A stretch of 64,000 nt of DNA from Granulicella sp. (GCA_025357875.1 JANYLK010000211.1:1-64000), one strand, 5' to 3'. Positions 18,745 to 28,076 are shown, counted from the first letter of the stretch. Numbers and translations: made by a program. Notes: generated by a model from the letters alone, not told the origin.

Positions 18745-20088
18745 ATGAGCCTCTTCGACGCATCCCCCATCGCCGCCGCCGCATCCACTCTCCGCCAAAC
18801 CCCGCTAGCCGAGCGCATGCGTCCCCATACCCTTGAAGAGTTCGTCGGCCAGCAGCATCTGCTCGGCCCGGCCAAACCTTTACATCTCGCAATCCAGAAC
18901 GACGACCCCAACTCCATGATCTTCTGGGGTCCTCCCGGCACAGGCAAAACCACCCTCGCCAAAATAGTTGCAACGCTCACACATGCCACGTTTATCGAAT
19001 TCTCCGCCGTCATGTCCGGCATCAAGGAGATCAAGCAGGTCATGGTCGCTGCCGAGAAAGCCGCTGATTTCCAATCGCGCACGATCCTCTTCATCGACGA
19101 GATTCATCGCTTCAACAAGGCTCAGCAGGACGCCTTCCTGCCCTACGTCGAACGCGGTGCCATCCGTCTCATCGGCGCCACTACGGAGAATCCTTCCTTC
19201 GAACTCAACGCCGCGCTACTCTCCCGCTGCCGCGTCTATACCCTGCAGGCCCTCACCGAAGCCGACATCATCAAGTTGCTCCATCGCGCCCTCAACGACC
19301 GCGAACGAGGCCTCCGCGCAACTGGCATCGCAGCCGACGAAGATGCCTTGGCGACGATCGCCTCTTACGCCAGCGGTGACGCGCGCAACGCACTCAACGC
19401 GCTTGACGTTGCAGCTACTCTCGCCGCCGAACAAGCCGACCGTCGCATCACAAAAGAGATTGCCGCCGAGGCATTGCAGCGCCGCGTCCTGCTCTACGAC
19501 AAGCAGGGAGAGCAGCACTACGACATTATCTCCGCGCTGCACAAGTCCGTCCGCAACTCCGACGCCGACGCCGCACTCTACTGGCTGGGCCGCATGTTGC
19601 AGGCAGGCGAAGATCCGATGTACGTCGCACGCCGCATCGTGCGCATGGCGGTTGAAGACATTGGCCTCGCCGCACCGGAAGCCCTCAACCTCTGCCTCTC
19701 CGCTCGCGACGCCATGCACTTTCTCGGTTCACCGGAAGGCGACCTCGCCCTCGCGCAGGCGGTCGTCTACCTGGCGCTTGCACCCAAATCGAACGCCGTT
19801 TACACCGCTTACGGATCCATCCTTGGCGACATTGAGGCCACCGCAGCGGAACCTGTTCCGCTCCATCTGCGCAATACTCCCACAAAATTGATGAAGTCGC
19901 TCGACTACGGAAGGGACTATCAATACGCCCACGATGTGGAGGGTCGCGTGGCAGACATGGAATGCCTCCCACCCTCGCTCGCCAATCGCCGCTACTACCA
20001 TCCCACCCAAGAGGGTCGCGAAAAGGCTTTGGCTCAACGCATGGAAGAGATTACACGCATCCGCCAAAGCAAACGCGATCAGCGATAA
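18745..20088 (+). CDS. rarA: Replication-associated recombination protein A (AAA+ ATPase)
   Basis: 447 residues, typical RarA/MgsA length. Clamp-loader-like AAA+ protein acting at stalled replication forks. Near the N-terminus is RMRPHTLEEFVGQQHLLG, then Walker A GPPGTGKTTLAKIV, Walker B ILFIDEIHRFNKAQQDAFL, sensor 1 GATTENPSFELNAALLSRC, and the C-terminal tetramerisation region (YDIISALHKSVRNSDADAAL, ARRIVRMAVEDIGLA, YPHDVEG-like YAHDVEG). All catalytic motifs appear intact. Confidence 0.96.
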   Translation: MSLFDASPIAAAASTLRQTPLAERMRPHTLEEFVGQQHLLGPAKPLHLAIQNDDPNSMIFWGPPGTGKTTLAKIVATLTHATFIEFSAVMSGIKEIKQVMVAAEKAADFQSRTILFIDEIHRFNKAQQDAFLPYVERGAIRLIGATTENPSFELNAALLSRCRVYTLQALTEADIIKLLHRALNDRERGLRATGIAADEDALATIASYASGDARNALNALDVAATLAAEQADRRITKEIAAEALQRRVLLYDKQGEQHYDIISALHKSVRNSDADAALYWLGRMLQAGEDPMYVARRIVRMAVEDIGLAAPEALNLCLSARDAMHFLGSPEGDLALAQAVVYLALAPKSNAVYTAYGSILGDIEATAAEPVPLHLRNTPTKLMKSLDYGRDYQYAHDVEGRVADMECLPPSLANRRYYHPTQEGREKALAQRMEEITRIRQSKRDQR

Positions 20089-20139
20089 CCACTCACAGCC
20101 GAGGCTCTGCGAAGCAGACTGAATCCCGCGATACCGCTG

Positions 20140-20796
20140 TTAACGGTCCGCTGGTATGCCGATTTGCTTTTCCCTAACCGTGCGAAACTTTGAAGCCAGA
20201 ATCAGACACATACCTGCAAGTCCGGTTCCAACCAGCAGCAGAGCGGCCGGCTCGGGGACTGGACCTGGAGTGTCAATAGGAACGGCTGGTGCTACGGGTA
20301 CCGCGCTGCTGAACGTCGGGCCCCCGCCCAGAATTGGAGGTACGAACGGCAAAAGCGGTGGCCAGAATTCTTCAGGAGTAAGTTCAGCGACTTCCGGCGG
20401 TATCTCACTCGGGAAGGTGATCTGCGTGGACTCCATCGGAGGGAAGTTCACGATCGGCGGCGGGACATCCGCTCCCGCGAAGAGACCGTCGGTCGACATG
20501 TCAATCAGCGGGGCGCTGCAGGCGAACTCCACCTTTTGCACCGCCTCCTTCCGAGTCATTAAGTATTTCGGGCGATGAAGTTTCGGGTTTGCCTTCCAGT
20601 TGGGATGGCCAATACGCCACTGAGCCCAGGCCTCAGCAGTAGTTTTACTCACATGGTTACGGACTGGCGTAGTTATGTATGTTCGAACAAACCGCTCGCA
20701 GGTCGCAGACGCGCGAATGGCGACAATTCCAGTCGCTGCTGGTAGCAGAATAAAAGTCAGGGCGGCTGCTTGAATTCGTATTCGCGGACTTTTCAT
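20140..20796 (-). CDS. PEP-CTERM sorting-domain protein
   Basis: 218 residues. N-terminal signal sequence (AAALTFILLPAATGIVAI), a Pro-rich middle, and a C-terminal sorting signal beginning VPEPAALLLVGTGLAG with a hydrophobic helix and a basic tail (SKFRTVREK). Such proteins are handled by exosortase (EpsH/XrtA) and usually end up in exopolysaccharide or the cell surface. No exosortase gene is in the window, so processing would rely on one encoded elsewhere. The middle part shows no recognisable domain. Confidence 0.75.
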   Translation of the reverse strand: MKSPRIRIQAAALTFILLPAATGIVAIRASATCERFVRTYITTPVRNHVSKTTAEAWAQWRIGHPNWKANPKLHRPKYLMTRKEAVQKVEFACSAPLIDMSTDGLFAGADVPPPIVNFPPMESTQITFPSEIPPEVAELTPEEFWPPLLPFVPPILGGGPTFSSAVPVAPAVPIDTPGPVPEPAALLLVGTGLAGMCLILASKFRTVREKQIGIPADR

Positions 20797-21128
20797 CGTG
20801 CCTCCCGTTCAGCCATGCAAGTGCAAATCGACGAGACTCTTTAGGTCCCTAAGGGTTTGGATGCCAATTTTGGCGTCCACGGTCGACTTGCAGGCACTAA
20901 GGGGGCCAGGCTCGACACGTGACGGAAACTCGGATGGGTCTGCCTCTAGCGGCTAGCCGTCGAAGTGTATTACTGAGTCAACTGCAAGGATTTCAGGCTT
21001 CCGCCATATCGTCAATGAAAAACGTTGGAAGAACGGATTCAGGTTACCTCCGTGCTCTGAATTTGAAGTTACCCCACCAACCGCAGATCGGAAATACCAC
21101 TTTTGGAGTGCAGGTAACCGGCGCAATG
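20797..21128. other. Intergenic stretch upstream of two diverging/converging minus-strand genes
   Basis: No gene seen. It holds a perfect 12-bp palindrome GCCAATTTTGGC at 20863-20874 and a short CCCTAAGGG palindrome just before it, both 50-80 bp upstream of the PEP-CTERM gene start. These could be an operator, but nothing supports a named regulator. Confidence 0.3.
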
Positions 21129-23324
21129 TTACTGCGAGTCGCGCTCGATCGCCTTCAGAACCAGATCCTTCGTCAGCAACTCCGGCAGCACATCCGCTGC
21201 GCTTCCCGCCGCAGATGGATACAGCACATACGTAGGCACGCCCGCGCGTCCCACAGACGCTAGCTTCTTCGTAATCTCAGGATCGCTGTTGGTCCAGTCC
21301 GCTCTCATCGTCACCACGCCCCCGCGCGCTAACGCACGCTCCACGTCCGCTGACTTTAACACGGCCTTCTCGTTGAATTGGCAGCTCAAACACCACGCCG
21401 CCGTGAAGTCGATGAATACCGGATGTCCGGCGGCCCTCGCCGCATCCAGCCCTTGCTCCGAATAAGGTTGCCACACAACTTCACTGCCGGCCGCCGCAGC
21501 GCTAGTCTGCTCTGCAACTGGGGATCCCGCACTCGACCGTCCCGCTCCCCGTACTTGCGACAGGGGAATGGCCAGCCCTAACGCGATTAGTACAACAGCC
21601 GTAATTCCGCTCGCCCACTTCGCTGGCCATCGCCCCAGCGCCCAGCCCGCAATCGCCAGCAGAAGAAAGCATGCCAGCAGCAGCGCCAACTGATTTACGC
21701 CTTCCCCAGCCGCGTACAACTGCCCATATACCCACGCCAGCCAGATCACCGTAGCAAAGAAAATCGCAGCCGTAATCTGCTTGAAGACTTCCATCCACGC
21801 GCCCGGCTTTGGCAACATCCGCACCCAGGCAGGATGCCAGCTCAAGAGCACATACGGGGCAGCCAGCCCAAGTGCCAGCGCCGTGAACACCGCGAATGTC
21901 ACGCCAACCGTCTGAGCCAACGCAAAACCAATCGCCGCGCCCATCAGCGGAGCGGTGCACGGCGTAGCCACCACCGTAGCCAGCACGCCGGTAAAAAAGC
22001 TGCCCGCGTATCCCTGCTTCTCCGCCAGCGATCCGCCAACAGATGTAAGCGACAGCCCAATGTCAAACTGCCCCGCCAGCGACAGCGCGAAGAGGAAAAG
22101 GAATGACGCCAGCACCGCAAGAAACCCCGGCGACTGCAACTGGAATCCCCAGCCCGCATGACTCCCGCCTGCGCGTACGATCAGCAGCACCGCCACGATG
22201 GCCCAGAATGAAACCAGAATCCCCAGCGCATACACCAACCCATGCCGCCGCACATGCGCTCGATCCTGGCTGGAGCTCTGCATCAGCGAAAGCCCCTTCA
22301 AAAACAGCACCGGAAAGACGCACGGCATCAGGTTCAAAATTATGCCGCCAAAGAATGCCAGCGCAATTGCGCTCAACGCGGTAGTACCCGGAGCCGAACC
22401 GCTGACGGGCTTCGCGCCAACTACGGAGTCAACCTGCACAACCGGCGCGCTCACGTCGTACGCCACCGTATCCGACAATTTCAGAACCCCATGCAGCGTC
22501 GCCGGTAGCACCGCGAGATCAGGCGACCGCTTTACCCACAACCGCACTCCATCGCGCTGCACCTCAATGTTCTGTTCTTCAGCGTTCGCGATCACATCGG
22601 TAGGGTCTTTATCGAAGGGATAAAACTCGGCATCCTTTTCTTTCTTGCCATCGATCAACGTCAGCTCAAACTGCTGCTTATCGCCTCTAACGGAAAATTT
22701 CGTCCCCGCAGGCAGCGGCTTTGGGATCAGCGTCATCGCCGCAGCCAGCGCGCCGACATGCGGCTCTTGAGACGGCTGAGGCGCCCCCGGCTGCACCATC
22801 AAATCCAACCCCAGATGCGCCTTCCCCGGTATACATACCTGCGCGCACACCAGCCAATTCACCTGTGCATCCAGATGCACTGGCCCAGGCCTCATCATCG
22901 CAGCCGCGGAAATCGTCAGCGGGAACGCAACCTCATCCTCATACCCAAAATCCATCAGCGGCCCCAGCGGCAGCCGCTGCGGAATAGGGAACTGCATCTC
23001 CCCCGCTGTAATCCCCTCGGGCAAAGTCCACTTAATGTGCGGTGGCTCGCCTGAATCGCCCGCGTTAGTCCAGTACACGTGCCAGTGCTCGTCCATCGTC
23101 AGCACCAGCCCGACCTGCTGCGTCCCACCCGGCGCGATAGCCGAGCCCAGCGACACCAACTCCGCCGTCAGATGCTGCGCCTTCACCGGCCCCGGACCGC
23201 CATCGCCCACAGCCGCGATCTGCCCGCGCGACCAGGATGACCCTGCCAGCACCAATACCAGAAGCATCAGCAAACGTATCTTGCGCACAATCCTCACGTC
23301 TTTCAATTGCATACGGGCTTTCAA
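21129..23324 (-). CDS. dsbD: Thiol:disulfide interchange protein DsbD-type (cytochrome c biogenesis family)
   Basis: 731 residues with the three DsbD parts in order. A periplasmic N-terminal domain carries a Cys pair (VCAQVCIPGKAHL). An eight-helix membrane domain has the redox cysteines in NLMPCVFPVLFLKGLSLM and VATPCTAPLMGAAIGFALAQ. A C-terminal thioredoxin domain has AAWCLSCQFNEKAVL (CxxC) near residue 640. It passes electrons from cytoplasmic thioredoxin to periplasmic proteins for disulfide isomerisation and cytochrome c maturation. All expected cysteines are present. The nearby CoA-binding protein gene lies 21 bp upstream on the same strand. Confidence 0.9.
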   Translation of the reverse strand: MKARMQLKDVRIVRKIRLLMLLVLVLAGSSWSRGQIAAVGDGGPGPVKAQHLTAELVSLGSAIAPGGTQQVGLVLTMDEHWHVYWTNAGDSGEPPHIKWTLPEGITAGEMQFPIPQRLPLGPLMDFGYEDEVAFPLTISAAAMMRPGPVHLDAQVNWLVCAQVCIPGKAHLGLDLMVQPGAPQPSQEPHVGALAAAMTLIPKPLPAGTKFSVRGDKQQFELTLIDGKKEKDAEFYPFDKDPTDVIANAEEQNIEVQRDGVRLWVKRSPDLAVLPATLHGVLKLSDTVAYDVSAPVVQVDSVVGAKPVSGSAPGTTALSAIALAFFGGIILNLMPCVFPVLFLKGLSLMQSSSQDRAHVRRHGLVYALGILVSFWAIVAVLLIVRAGGSHAGWGFQLQSPGFLAVLASFLFLFALSLAGQFDIGLSLTSVGGSLAEKQGYAGSFFTGVLATVVATPCTAPLMGAAIGFALAQTVGVTFAVFTALALGLAAPYVLLSWHPAWVRMLPKPGAWMEVFKQITAAIFFATVIWLAWVYGQLYAAGEGVNQLALLLACFLLLAIAGWALGRWPAKWASGITAVVLIALGLAIPLSQVRGAGRSSAGSPVAEQTSAAAAGSEVVWQPYSEQGLDAARAAGHPVFIDFTAAWCLSCQFNEKAVLKSADVERALARGGVVTMRADWTNSDPEITKKLASVGRAGVPTYVLYPSAAGSAADVLPELLTKDLVLKAIERDSQ

Positions 23325-23345
23325 ATTACCATGAAAAACGGACCG

Positions 23346-23753
23346 TCAACCGCGTCTCCGATGCTCCACCATAATGCACCGGTCCATTACCACGCGAATC
23401 CCACCCTGCTCAGCCTTTTTCGCAGCTTCCAGGTTCACAATCCCTTGCTGTACCCATAAATCTTTCAGACCCAGCACCAGCATCTCATCCACAATCGCTG
23501 GAATCATCACGGGCAAGCGAAACACACTCACTACATCCGGCTTCACCGGCAACTCCGTCAGCGACGCATAACTCTTCTCGCCCAGCACGCTTGCAATCGA
23601 AGGATTTACCGGATAAATCTTGTATCCATGCTGCTGCAAGTAAGCCGAAACATAGTGGCTCGGCTTGCCCGGATTCTCCGACAACCCCACCACAGCAATC
23701 GTCCGCCCGCGCCCATCGCCCAACATCTCATTCAACACTTCAGGTTCGTTCAT
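23346..23753 (-). CDS. CoA-binding domain protein (YccU type)
   Basis: 135 residues from ATG 23753, which follows an AAGGAC ribosome site; the frame extends a few codons further upstream into an interspersed repeat. Rossmann-like CoA-binding fold: TIAVVGLSENPGKPSHYVSAYLQQ, GYKIYPVNPS, KPDVVSVFRLPVMIPAIVDEML and LWVQQGIVNLEAAKKAEQGGI ending in VMDRCIMVEH. Small stand-alone members such as E. coli YccU have no defined role. Confidence 0.85.
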   Translation of the reverse strand: MNEPEVLNEMLGDGRGRTIAVVGLSENPGKPSHYVSAYLQQHGYKIYPVNPSIASVLGEKSYASLTELPVKPDVVSVFRLPVMIPAIVDEMLVLGLKDLWVQQGIVNLEAAKKAEQGGIRVVMDRCIMVEHRRRG

Positions 23754-23765
23754 CGTTGTCCTTTT

Positions 23766-23821
23766 TGTCATCCGCAGCGAAAAGTTTGTCATCCCGCAGC
23801 GAAGCGAAGGGATCTGCTTTT
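23766..23821. repeat. Interspersed repeat family A, intergenic copy
   Basis: Two head-to-tail units beginning TTTGTCATCCCGCAGCGAA; the second continues to GGGATCTGCTTTT. It lies between the DinB and CoA-binding genes. The same unit recurs as three partial copies at 26601-26681 inside the glycosylase gene. Confidence 0.6.
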
Positions 23822-23835
23822 GCCGCTCGTCCCAC

Positions 23836-24348
23836 TCACTTCTTCCAAGCCCCCAGCAACCGCCGTACCACTATCAATTCGCCCACATGATACGCATTGT
23901 GATCCGCAATCAGCAGAGCCTCGCGCAACAAATTCTGCCCCGTCCCCCAAAGAAACGCCTTCGCCAGATCAGCCCCCGGCCTTAATATCAGCGCCTTGAA
24001 CTTTGCACGATCCGCTTCAACCGCCGCAACAGACCGATCCCACGCATCAGCCGAACTAGGTGCGGCCTCCGATGGCCAATAGGCGTCCGGCCACTTCAGC
24101 CCGTGATATCCGCCTGTCGGAGGCGCAGAAAAATTCAGAATGTCCTGCTGTGTAATCCGTATATGCTCCACAATCTGCCACGCCGAATACGGCAACCCAT
24201 CCGGCACAACCCCGCGCAACTTAGCCGGAAAATCGGCGACCGCATTCCCAAACGTTGCATGAGCCTGCCCACCATCCAGCAGCGCCACCAACTGAGCCCG
24301 CAACTCCTCGTTTTCGCTAGCCGGATTCTTCACATCCGCCTTTGCCAT
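23836..24348 (-). CDS. DinB-like (DUF664-type) four-helix-bundle protein
   Basis: 170 residues. DinB/YfiT-type helical bundle with three metal-ligand histidines in the expected places: VEHIRITQQDIL near residue 63 and DHNAYHVGELIVVRRLLG near the C-terminus. In this family the histidines bind a divalent metal, and members act in thiol transfer (bacillithiol/mycothiol S-transferases) or are uncharacterised. Nothing here selects a particular thiol. Confidence 0.8.
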   Translation of the reverse strand: MAKADVKNPASENEELRAQLVALLDGGQAHATFGNAVADFPAKLRGVVPDGLPYSAWQIVEHIRITQQDILNFSAPPTGGYHGLKWPDAYWPSEAAPSSADAWDRSVAAVEADRAKFKALILRPGADLAKAFLWGTGQNLLREALLIADHNAYHVGELIVVRRLLGAWKK

Positions 24349-24485
24349 TCCGCGACACCCTCATTCCCACTCAGTTTTGGATGCCCAACAACCGAAAACC
24401 GACCACGGATCTTTCAGATCCTCACGGAAAACCATTCGTTCTTCAATCCGTGTCATCCGTTCTTATCCGTGATCGCCTCCTTCAA

Positions 24486-25617
24486 CTAATCCACATCTTC
24501 GCCATCAATCGGAGCCGGCAAATTGCCCTCCCGCCGCATCCTCAAATAGCCACGAATAAATGGCTCCAGATCGCCGTCGAGCACCTTGTCCACATCGCCG
24601 ACTTCCACCCGCGTCCGCAGGTCCTTCGCCATCCGATAAGGCTGCAACACATAGCTCCGAATCTGCGACCCAAAACCAATCTCCAGCTTCGAATCCTCAA
24701 TCTTTCGAGTAGCCGCCTTCTTTTTATCCAACTCGTACTCGTACAATTTCGACCGCATCATCTTCATCGCACGATCTTTATTTTTATGCTGCGAGCGTTC
24801 GTTCTGGCAGCCCGTCACCAGCCCCGTAGGAAGATGTGTAATCCGCACCGCCGAATCGGTCGTATTCACATGCTGCCCACCCTTGCCGCCCGATCGATAC
24901 GTATCGATCCGCAGGTCTTCCACCTTGATGTCGATCACAATCGTGTCGTCAATCTCCGGACTCACAAACACGCTCGCAAAACTCGTATGCCGTCGCTTCG
25001 CCTGGTCGAATGGCGAGATTCGCACCAGACGATGCACGCCAGACTCGCCGTGAATCAGCCCATACGCGAAGTCGCCTGTAATCGTAAACGTGGCCGACTT
25101 GATCCCCGCCTCGTCGCCATCCTGAATCTCGTTGATCTCCGTCTTGAACCCCTGCCGCTCGGCCCAGCGCAGATACATCCGCATCAGCATCTCGGCCCAG
25201 TCCTGGCTCTCCGTCCCGCCGGCGCCAGGATGCACGGTCATGATCGCGTTCAACCCGTCGGTATCGCCCGACAGCATCGTCTTCGATTCCAGCTTCTCCG
25301 AAAACTCCACCAGCGCCGGAATCTCACGCTCCAGCTCTGGCTCAACCGCCTCGCCTTCCTTGGCCAGCTCGAAGTAAGCCGCAATGTCATCTTGCCGGCG
25401 CGCCAACTCCGCATCGTCCGCCAGCAGCGTCTCCAGACGCTTCCGCTCGCGCATCAAAGGTTGCGACCGAGCCCCATCCGCCCACACCGCCGGATCGCCA
25501 ATCTTCTCTTCAATCACCGCCAGCTCGCGCTTCAGCCGAGCCGAGTCAAAGATACTCCCGCAGCTCGCGAACCCGCTCGCGCACCGGGGAGTATCGATAT
25601 TCCAGATCATCAATCAT
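24486..25617 (-). CDS. prfB: Peptide chain release factor 2, with programmed +1 frameshift
   Basis: RF2 releases peptides at UGA/UAA. Translation starts at ATG 25617, reads 23 codons (MIDDLEYRYSP... REYL), meets an in-frame TGA at 25548-25546, and must shift +1 within CTT TGA C to continue at 25547 to the stop at 24486 (376 residues in total). A Shine-Dalgarno-like CGGGAG lies just before the slippery CUU, as in E. coli prfB, where low RF2 stalls at the UGA and promotes shifting. The body carries SPF (anticodon-mimic tripeptide, RISPFDQAKRR) and GGQ (RSGGKGGQHVN). The gene is intact as an autoregulated frameshift gene and is not a pseudogene. Confidence 0.95.
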
Positions 25618-25650
25618 CCACTTAGTCTACCCCGTTCAAGCCACGAACTC

Positions 25651-25709
25651 GGGTGCCCCATCCTAGCGCAGCTTCATCGCGCAGGGTGGGGGTATCGAGC
25701 GAAGCTCGA
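25651..25709. repeat. Interspersed repeat family B, intergenic copy
   Basis: GGGTGCCCCATCCT at 25651-25664, a variable 18-nt stretch, AGGGTGGGGG, then TATCGAGCGAAGCTCGA, an inverted repeat. A second, more diverged copy (GAGTGCCCATCCTTCGCG ... CGAAGAGTGG) lies at 25799-25831. A close copy at 26493-26559 sits within the adjacent glycosylase gene. Confidence 0.6.
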
Positions 25710-25859
25710 CCGCTTTCCTCGGAATGCGCCAACATGCTGCGTGCGGCTTCAAGCAGCGGCGTACCGCTACAAGTTTTCCTTCACCAGACGACCACGCGAG
25801 TGCCCATCCTTCGCGCCTTGCGAAGAGTGGAATTAGCCTAGAAGGCTGGGCATGCAGAC

Positions 25860-26999
25860 CTAACACCCAACCTTCCGCCGCACCCCACCCTTGAACACAT
25901 TCCCAACCGGTGCCGCCCCATCCCCCACCCACCCCTGGCACTCCGGACACCAATAAGTAGATCGCGCCTGCTCCCCCTGTTTCCGCATCATCACCTTAGC
26001 CCCACACCGCCGACACTCCTGCCCCTGCCGCCCATACACCCAAAGCCGTTCTTCCCGACTCATCGAATGAGTAGTCCGCCGATTGCCAGCGTAGGTCACA
26101 ATCCCATCACCCTTGCCGTCGATAACATTCGCCCGCATATACCGCAGCGAAAACTCCACCATCTTCTCTATCTCTGCATGGGTCACCGTCCGCATCGCCC
26201 GCCACGGATTCACACCGGCCGCAAACGCCACCTCGCTCTTATAAACATTCCCCAACCCAGCCAGCACTCGCTGATTCAGCAGCACCACAGCCACCTCTGC
26301 CTCAGGATGCTCCCGCCCATAAGCCTCTAGCCGAGCCACTCCACCCTCAACCGTAAACTCATCTGCCAACACATCCGGCCCCAGTTTCGGCACCTGCGAG
26401 CTTCGTTCCAGCGACCGCGCCGTGTGAAACTCCGCAATCGGCACATTAAATGCCACCGCCTCCCACCCCACCGTGGAACTCGCATCTCGATTCGGGTGCC
26501 CCATCCTCACGACGGCTCCATCATCGTAGGGTGGGGTATCGTTTGCGGCAGCAAACGATCGCACTTCGTGCACCGCTCCGCCCGTATCCTGCCAGATTGA
26601 TTTGTCATCCCGCAGCTTTGGTTTGTCATCCCTCAGCCCATTTAGGTTGTCATCCCGTAGCGAAGCGGAGGGATCTGCTTCTTGCCCCGACACCGCCGCC
26701 CCAACCCGCACAACAACCCGCATCCGCGACCGCCCCATCCGCCACCGCTCGCCGGTCCGATACAGATGCCAGCTCCCACTCATCAACATATGCGTCACCA
26801 GAATCAGATCGCCAGAGAAATAAATCAAGCACCACTTTCCACGCGACTCCACCTTATCCACCACCCGCCCCACCAGCGGAGTGTCGTCATTCACTCGCGC
26901 CAGCTTCGCCAGTCCTGTATCGAATCCTGTCACCACTCGCCCAGCAAGCGCTCTATTCAGCGCCCGAGCCGCCCGATAAATTGTGTCTCCTTCAGGCAT
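25860..26999 (-). CDS. Formamidopyrimidine-DNA glycosylase / endonuclease VIII-like (Nei2 type) with repeat-derived insertion
   Basis: 379 residues from ATG 26999 (GGAGGGG site; processed N-terminus PEGDTIYRAA with the catalytic Pro-Glu). Removes oxidised bases and nicks abasic sites. The C-terminal half has the H2TH helix region (LNQRVLAGLGNVYKSEVAF) and a four-Cys zinc finger (ECRRCGAKV ... STYWCPECQG). The family is usually about 270-300 residues; here some 65-75 extra residues (about 105-178) lie between MRVVVRVG and AFNVPIAEFHTARSLE. They are encoded by interspersed repeats, giving the repetitive LRDDN / LRDDK / LRDDK string. The insertion stays in frame, so the enzyme may still work. 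Confidence 0.85.
   Translation of the reverse strand: MPEGDTIYRAARALNRALAGRVVTGFDTGLAKLARVNDDTPLVGRVVDKVESRGKWCLIYFSGDLILVTHMLMSGSWHLYRTGERWRMGRSRMRVVVRVGAAVSGQEADPSASLRDDNLNGLRDDKPKLRDDKSIWQDTGGAVHEVRSFAAANDTPPYDDGAVVRMGHPNRDASSTVGWEAVAFNVPIAEFHTARSLERSSQVPKLGPDVLADEFTVEGGVARLEAYGREHPEAEVAVVLLNQRVLAGLGNVYKSEVAFAAGVNPWRAMRTVTHAEIEKMVEFSLRYMRANVIDGKGDGIVTYAGNRRTTHSMSREERLWVYGRQGQECRRCGAKVMMRKQGEQARSTYWCPECQGWVGDGAAPVGNVFKGGVRRKVGC
26493..26681. repeat. Interspersed repeats (families A and B) inside the glycosylase coding sequence
   Basis: 26493-26559 is a family B unit (GGGTGCCCCATCCT ... AGGGTGGGGTATCG plus TTTGC/GCAAA hairpin). 26601-26681 holds three family A heads (TTTGTCATCCCGCAG, TTTGTCATCCCTCAG, TTGTCATCCCGTAGCGAAGC), only the last running on to GGGATCTGCTT. 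Both match intergenic copies at 25651 and 23784. Confidence 0.65.
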
Positions 27000-27074
27000 A
27001 CCCCTCCGCTGACCTTGCAAATGGAGAAGGACCGCACCGCGCGGCCCTCTCTATCGGCTTGCAAACTTTGCTGC

Positions 27075-28076
27075 TCAGACTGTAACCACAATTTTTCCAA
27101 CCTGAGCGTTCGATTCCATGTATCGATGCGCCTCAACAATTTCAGCTAACGGAAACGTTGTATCGATCTTCGGCTTGAAGTCCCCCGCGGCTAGATGCTC
27201 GAAGACATACTGCTTCGCCTTGGCAAATGCTGCTGGATCCATTACAACCTCGAAAAGGGTATATCCCTTGACCGTGAGGTGTTTAGTCAACGCTGCGAAT
27301 AATGGAAATGGCGTCGCATCGTTCGCCAACGCACCATACTCGAAAATAATTCCACTTTGAGCCGCTGCTCCAGCAAGCAATTCCAAACCCTTTCCGCCCA
27401 CGGAATCGAACGCGATGCGTGTTCCCTTGCCAGATGTAATCTCCATCACGCGCGCCACCAGGTCTTCTTCTTCGGTTGCGATCACATAATCCGCGCCTAG
27501 CGCCAGCAACTCCGCCTTCTTCTTCATAGTCCGGGTCGTAGCAATGCTAACCGCGCCTTCGGCCTTGGCAATCTGAATTGCCGCAAGCCCTACACTGCTG
27601 CTTGCCGCGGTGATCAATACGAAGTCACCCTTTGCAACGTGGCCCTGCTGAATTAGCGCTCCATACGCGGTCAAATACTGCATCCAGATGCTGGTTCCTT
27701 CCTCGGGCGTCAGCCGCGCCGGGTACTCCGCCAGCGCGTGTGCCGGCACAATCGCAACCTCGCCGTACACGCCGTAAACATCTGCCGCAAACGCCGGAAC
27801 CGTGCTCACTGTTTCGCCCATCCAGCTTGCGTCCACACCTTGGCCGACCGCCTCGACAACTCCCGAAGCCTCGTACCCAAGCTTGGATGGAAGCTTTGGA
27901 GTGACCAGGTATCGCCCCATCCGAAACATGACTTCAGCGCGATTCAGCCCAATCGCCTTCACTCGCAGCCGCACCTCTCCCTCACCCGGTTCTGGCACGG
28001 GAAGTTCTTCTATCTTCAACACGTCCGCTGCGCCTGTCTCATGGAAGCGCACAATTTTCACCAACTGATCTGCCAT
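27075..28076 (-). CDS. NAD(P)H quinone oxidoreductase-like medium-chain dehydrogenase
   Basis: 333 residues. GroES-like N-terminal domain (PGEGEVRLRVKAIGLNRAEVMFR, KLGYEASGVVEAVG) and Rossmann domain (GDFVLITAASSSVGLAAIQIAKAEGA). The nucleotide-binding loop is AASSSVG rather than GxGGVG. The structural-zinc cysteine cluster and catalytic zinc ligands are absent, placing it with the zinc-independent quinone oxidoreductase branch. Probably reduces a quinone or enone with NADPH. Stand-alone gene between the glycosylase and lhr, all on the minus strand. Confidence 0.88.
   Translation of the reverse strand: MADQLVKIVRFHETGAADVLKIEELPVPEPGEGEVRLRVKAIGLNRAEVMFRMGRYLVTPKLPSKLGYEASGVVEAVGQGVDASWMGETVSTVPAFAADVYGVYGEVAIVPAHALAEYPARLTPEEGTSIWMQYLTAYGALIQQGHVAKGDFVLITAASSSVGLAAIQIAKAEGAVSIATTRTMKKKAELLALGADYVIATEEEDLVARVMEITSGKGTRIAFDSVGGKGLELLAGAAAQSGIIFEYGALANDATPFPLFAALTKHLTVKGYTLFEVVMDPAAFAKAKQYVFEHLAAGDFKPKIDTTFPLAEIVEAHRYMESNAQVGKIVVTV

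Noticed and set aside
25540-25617. prfB as a pseudogene because of the in-frame TGA
   Set aside because: The TGA sits in the canonical CTT TGA C slippery site with an upstream SD-like element, the known autoregulatory frameshift.
24342-25625. 427-codon open frame on the + strand opposite prfB
   Set aside because: His/Arg/Pro-rich shadow of the RF2 gene with no recognisable motif.
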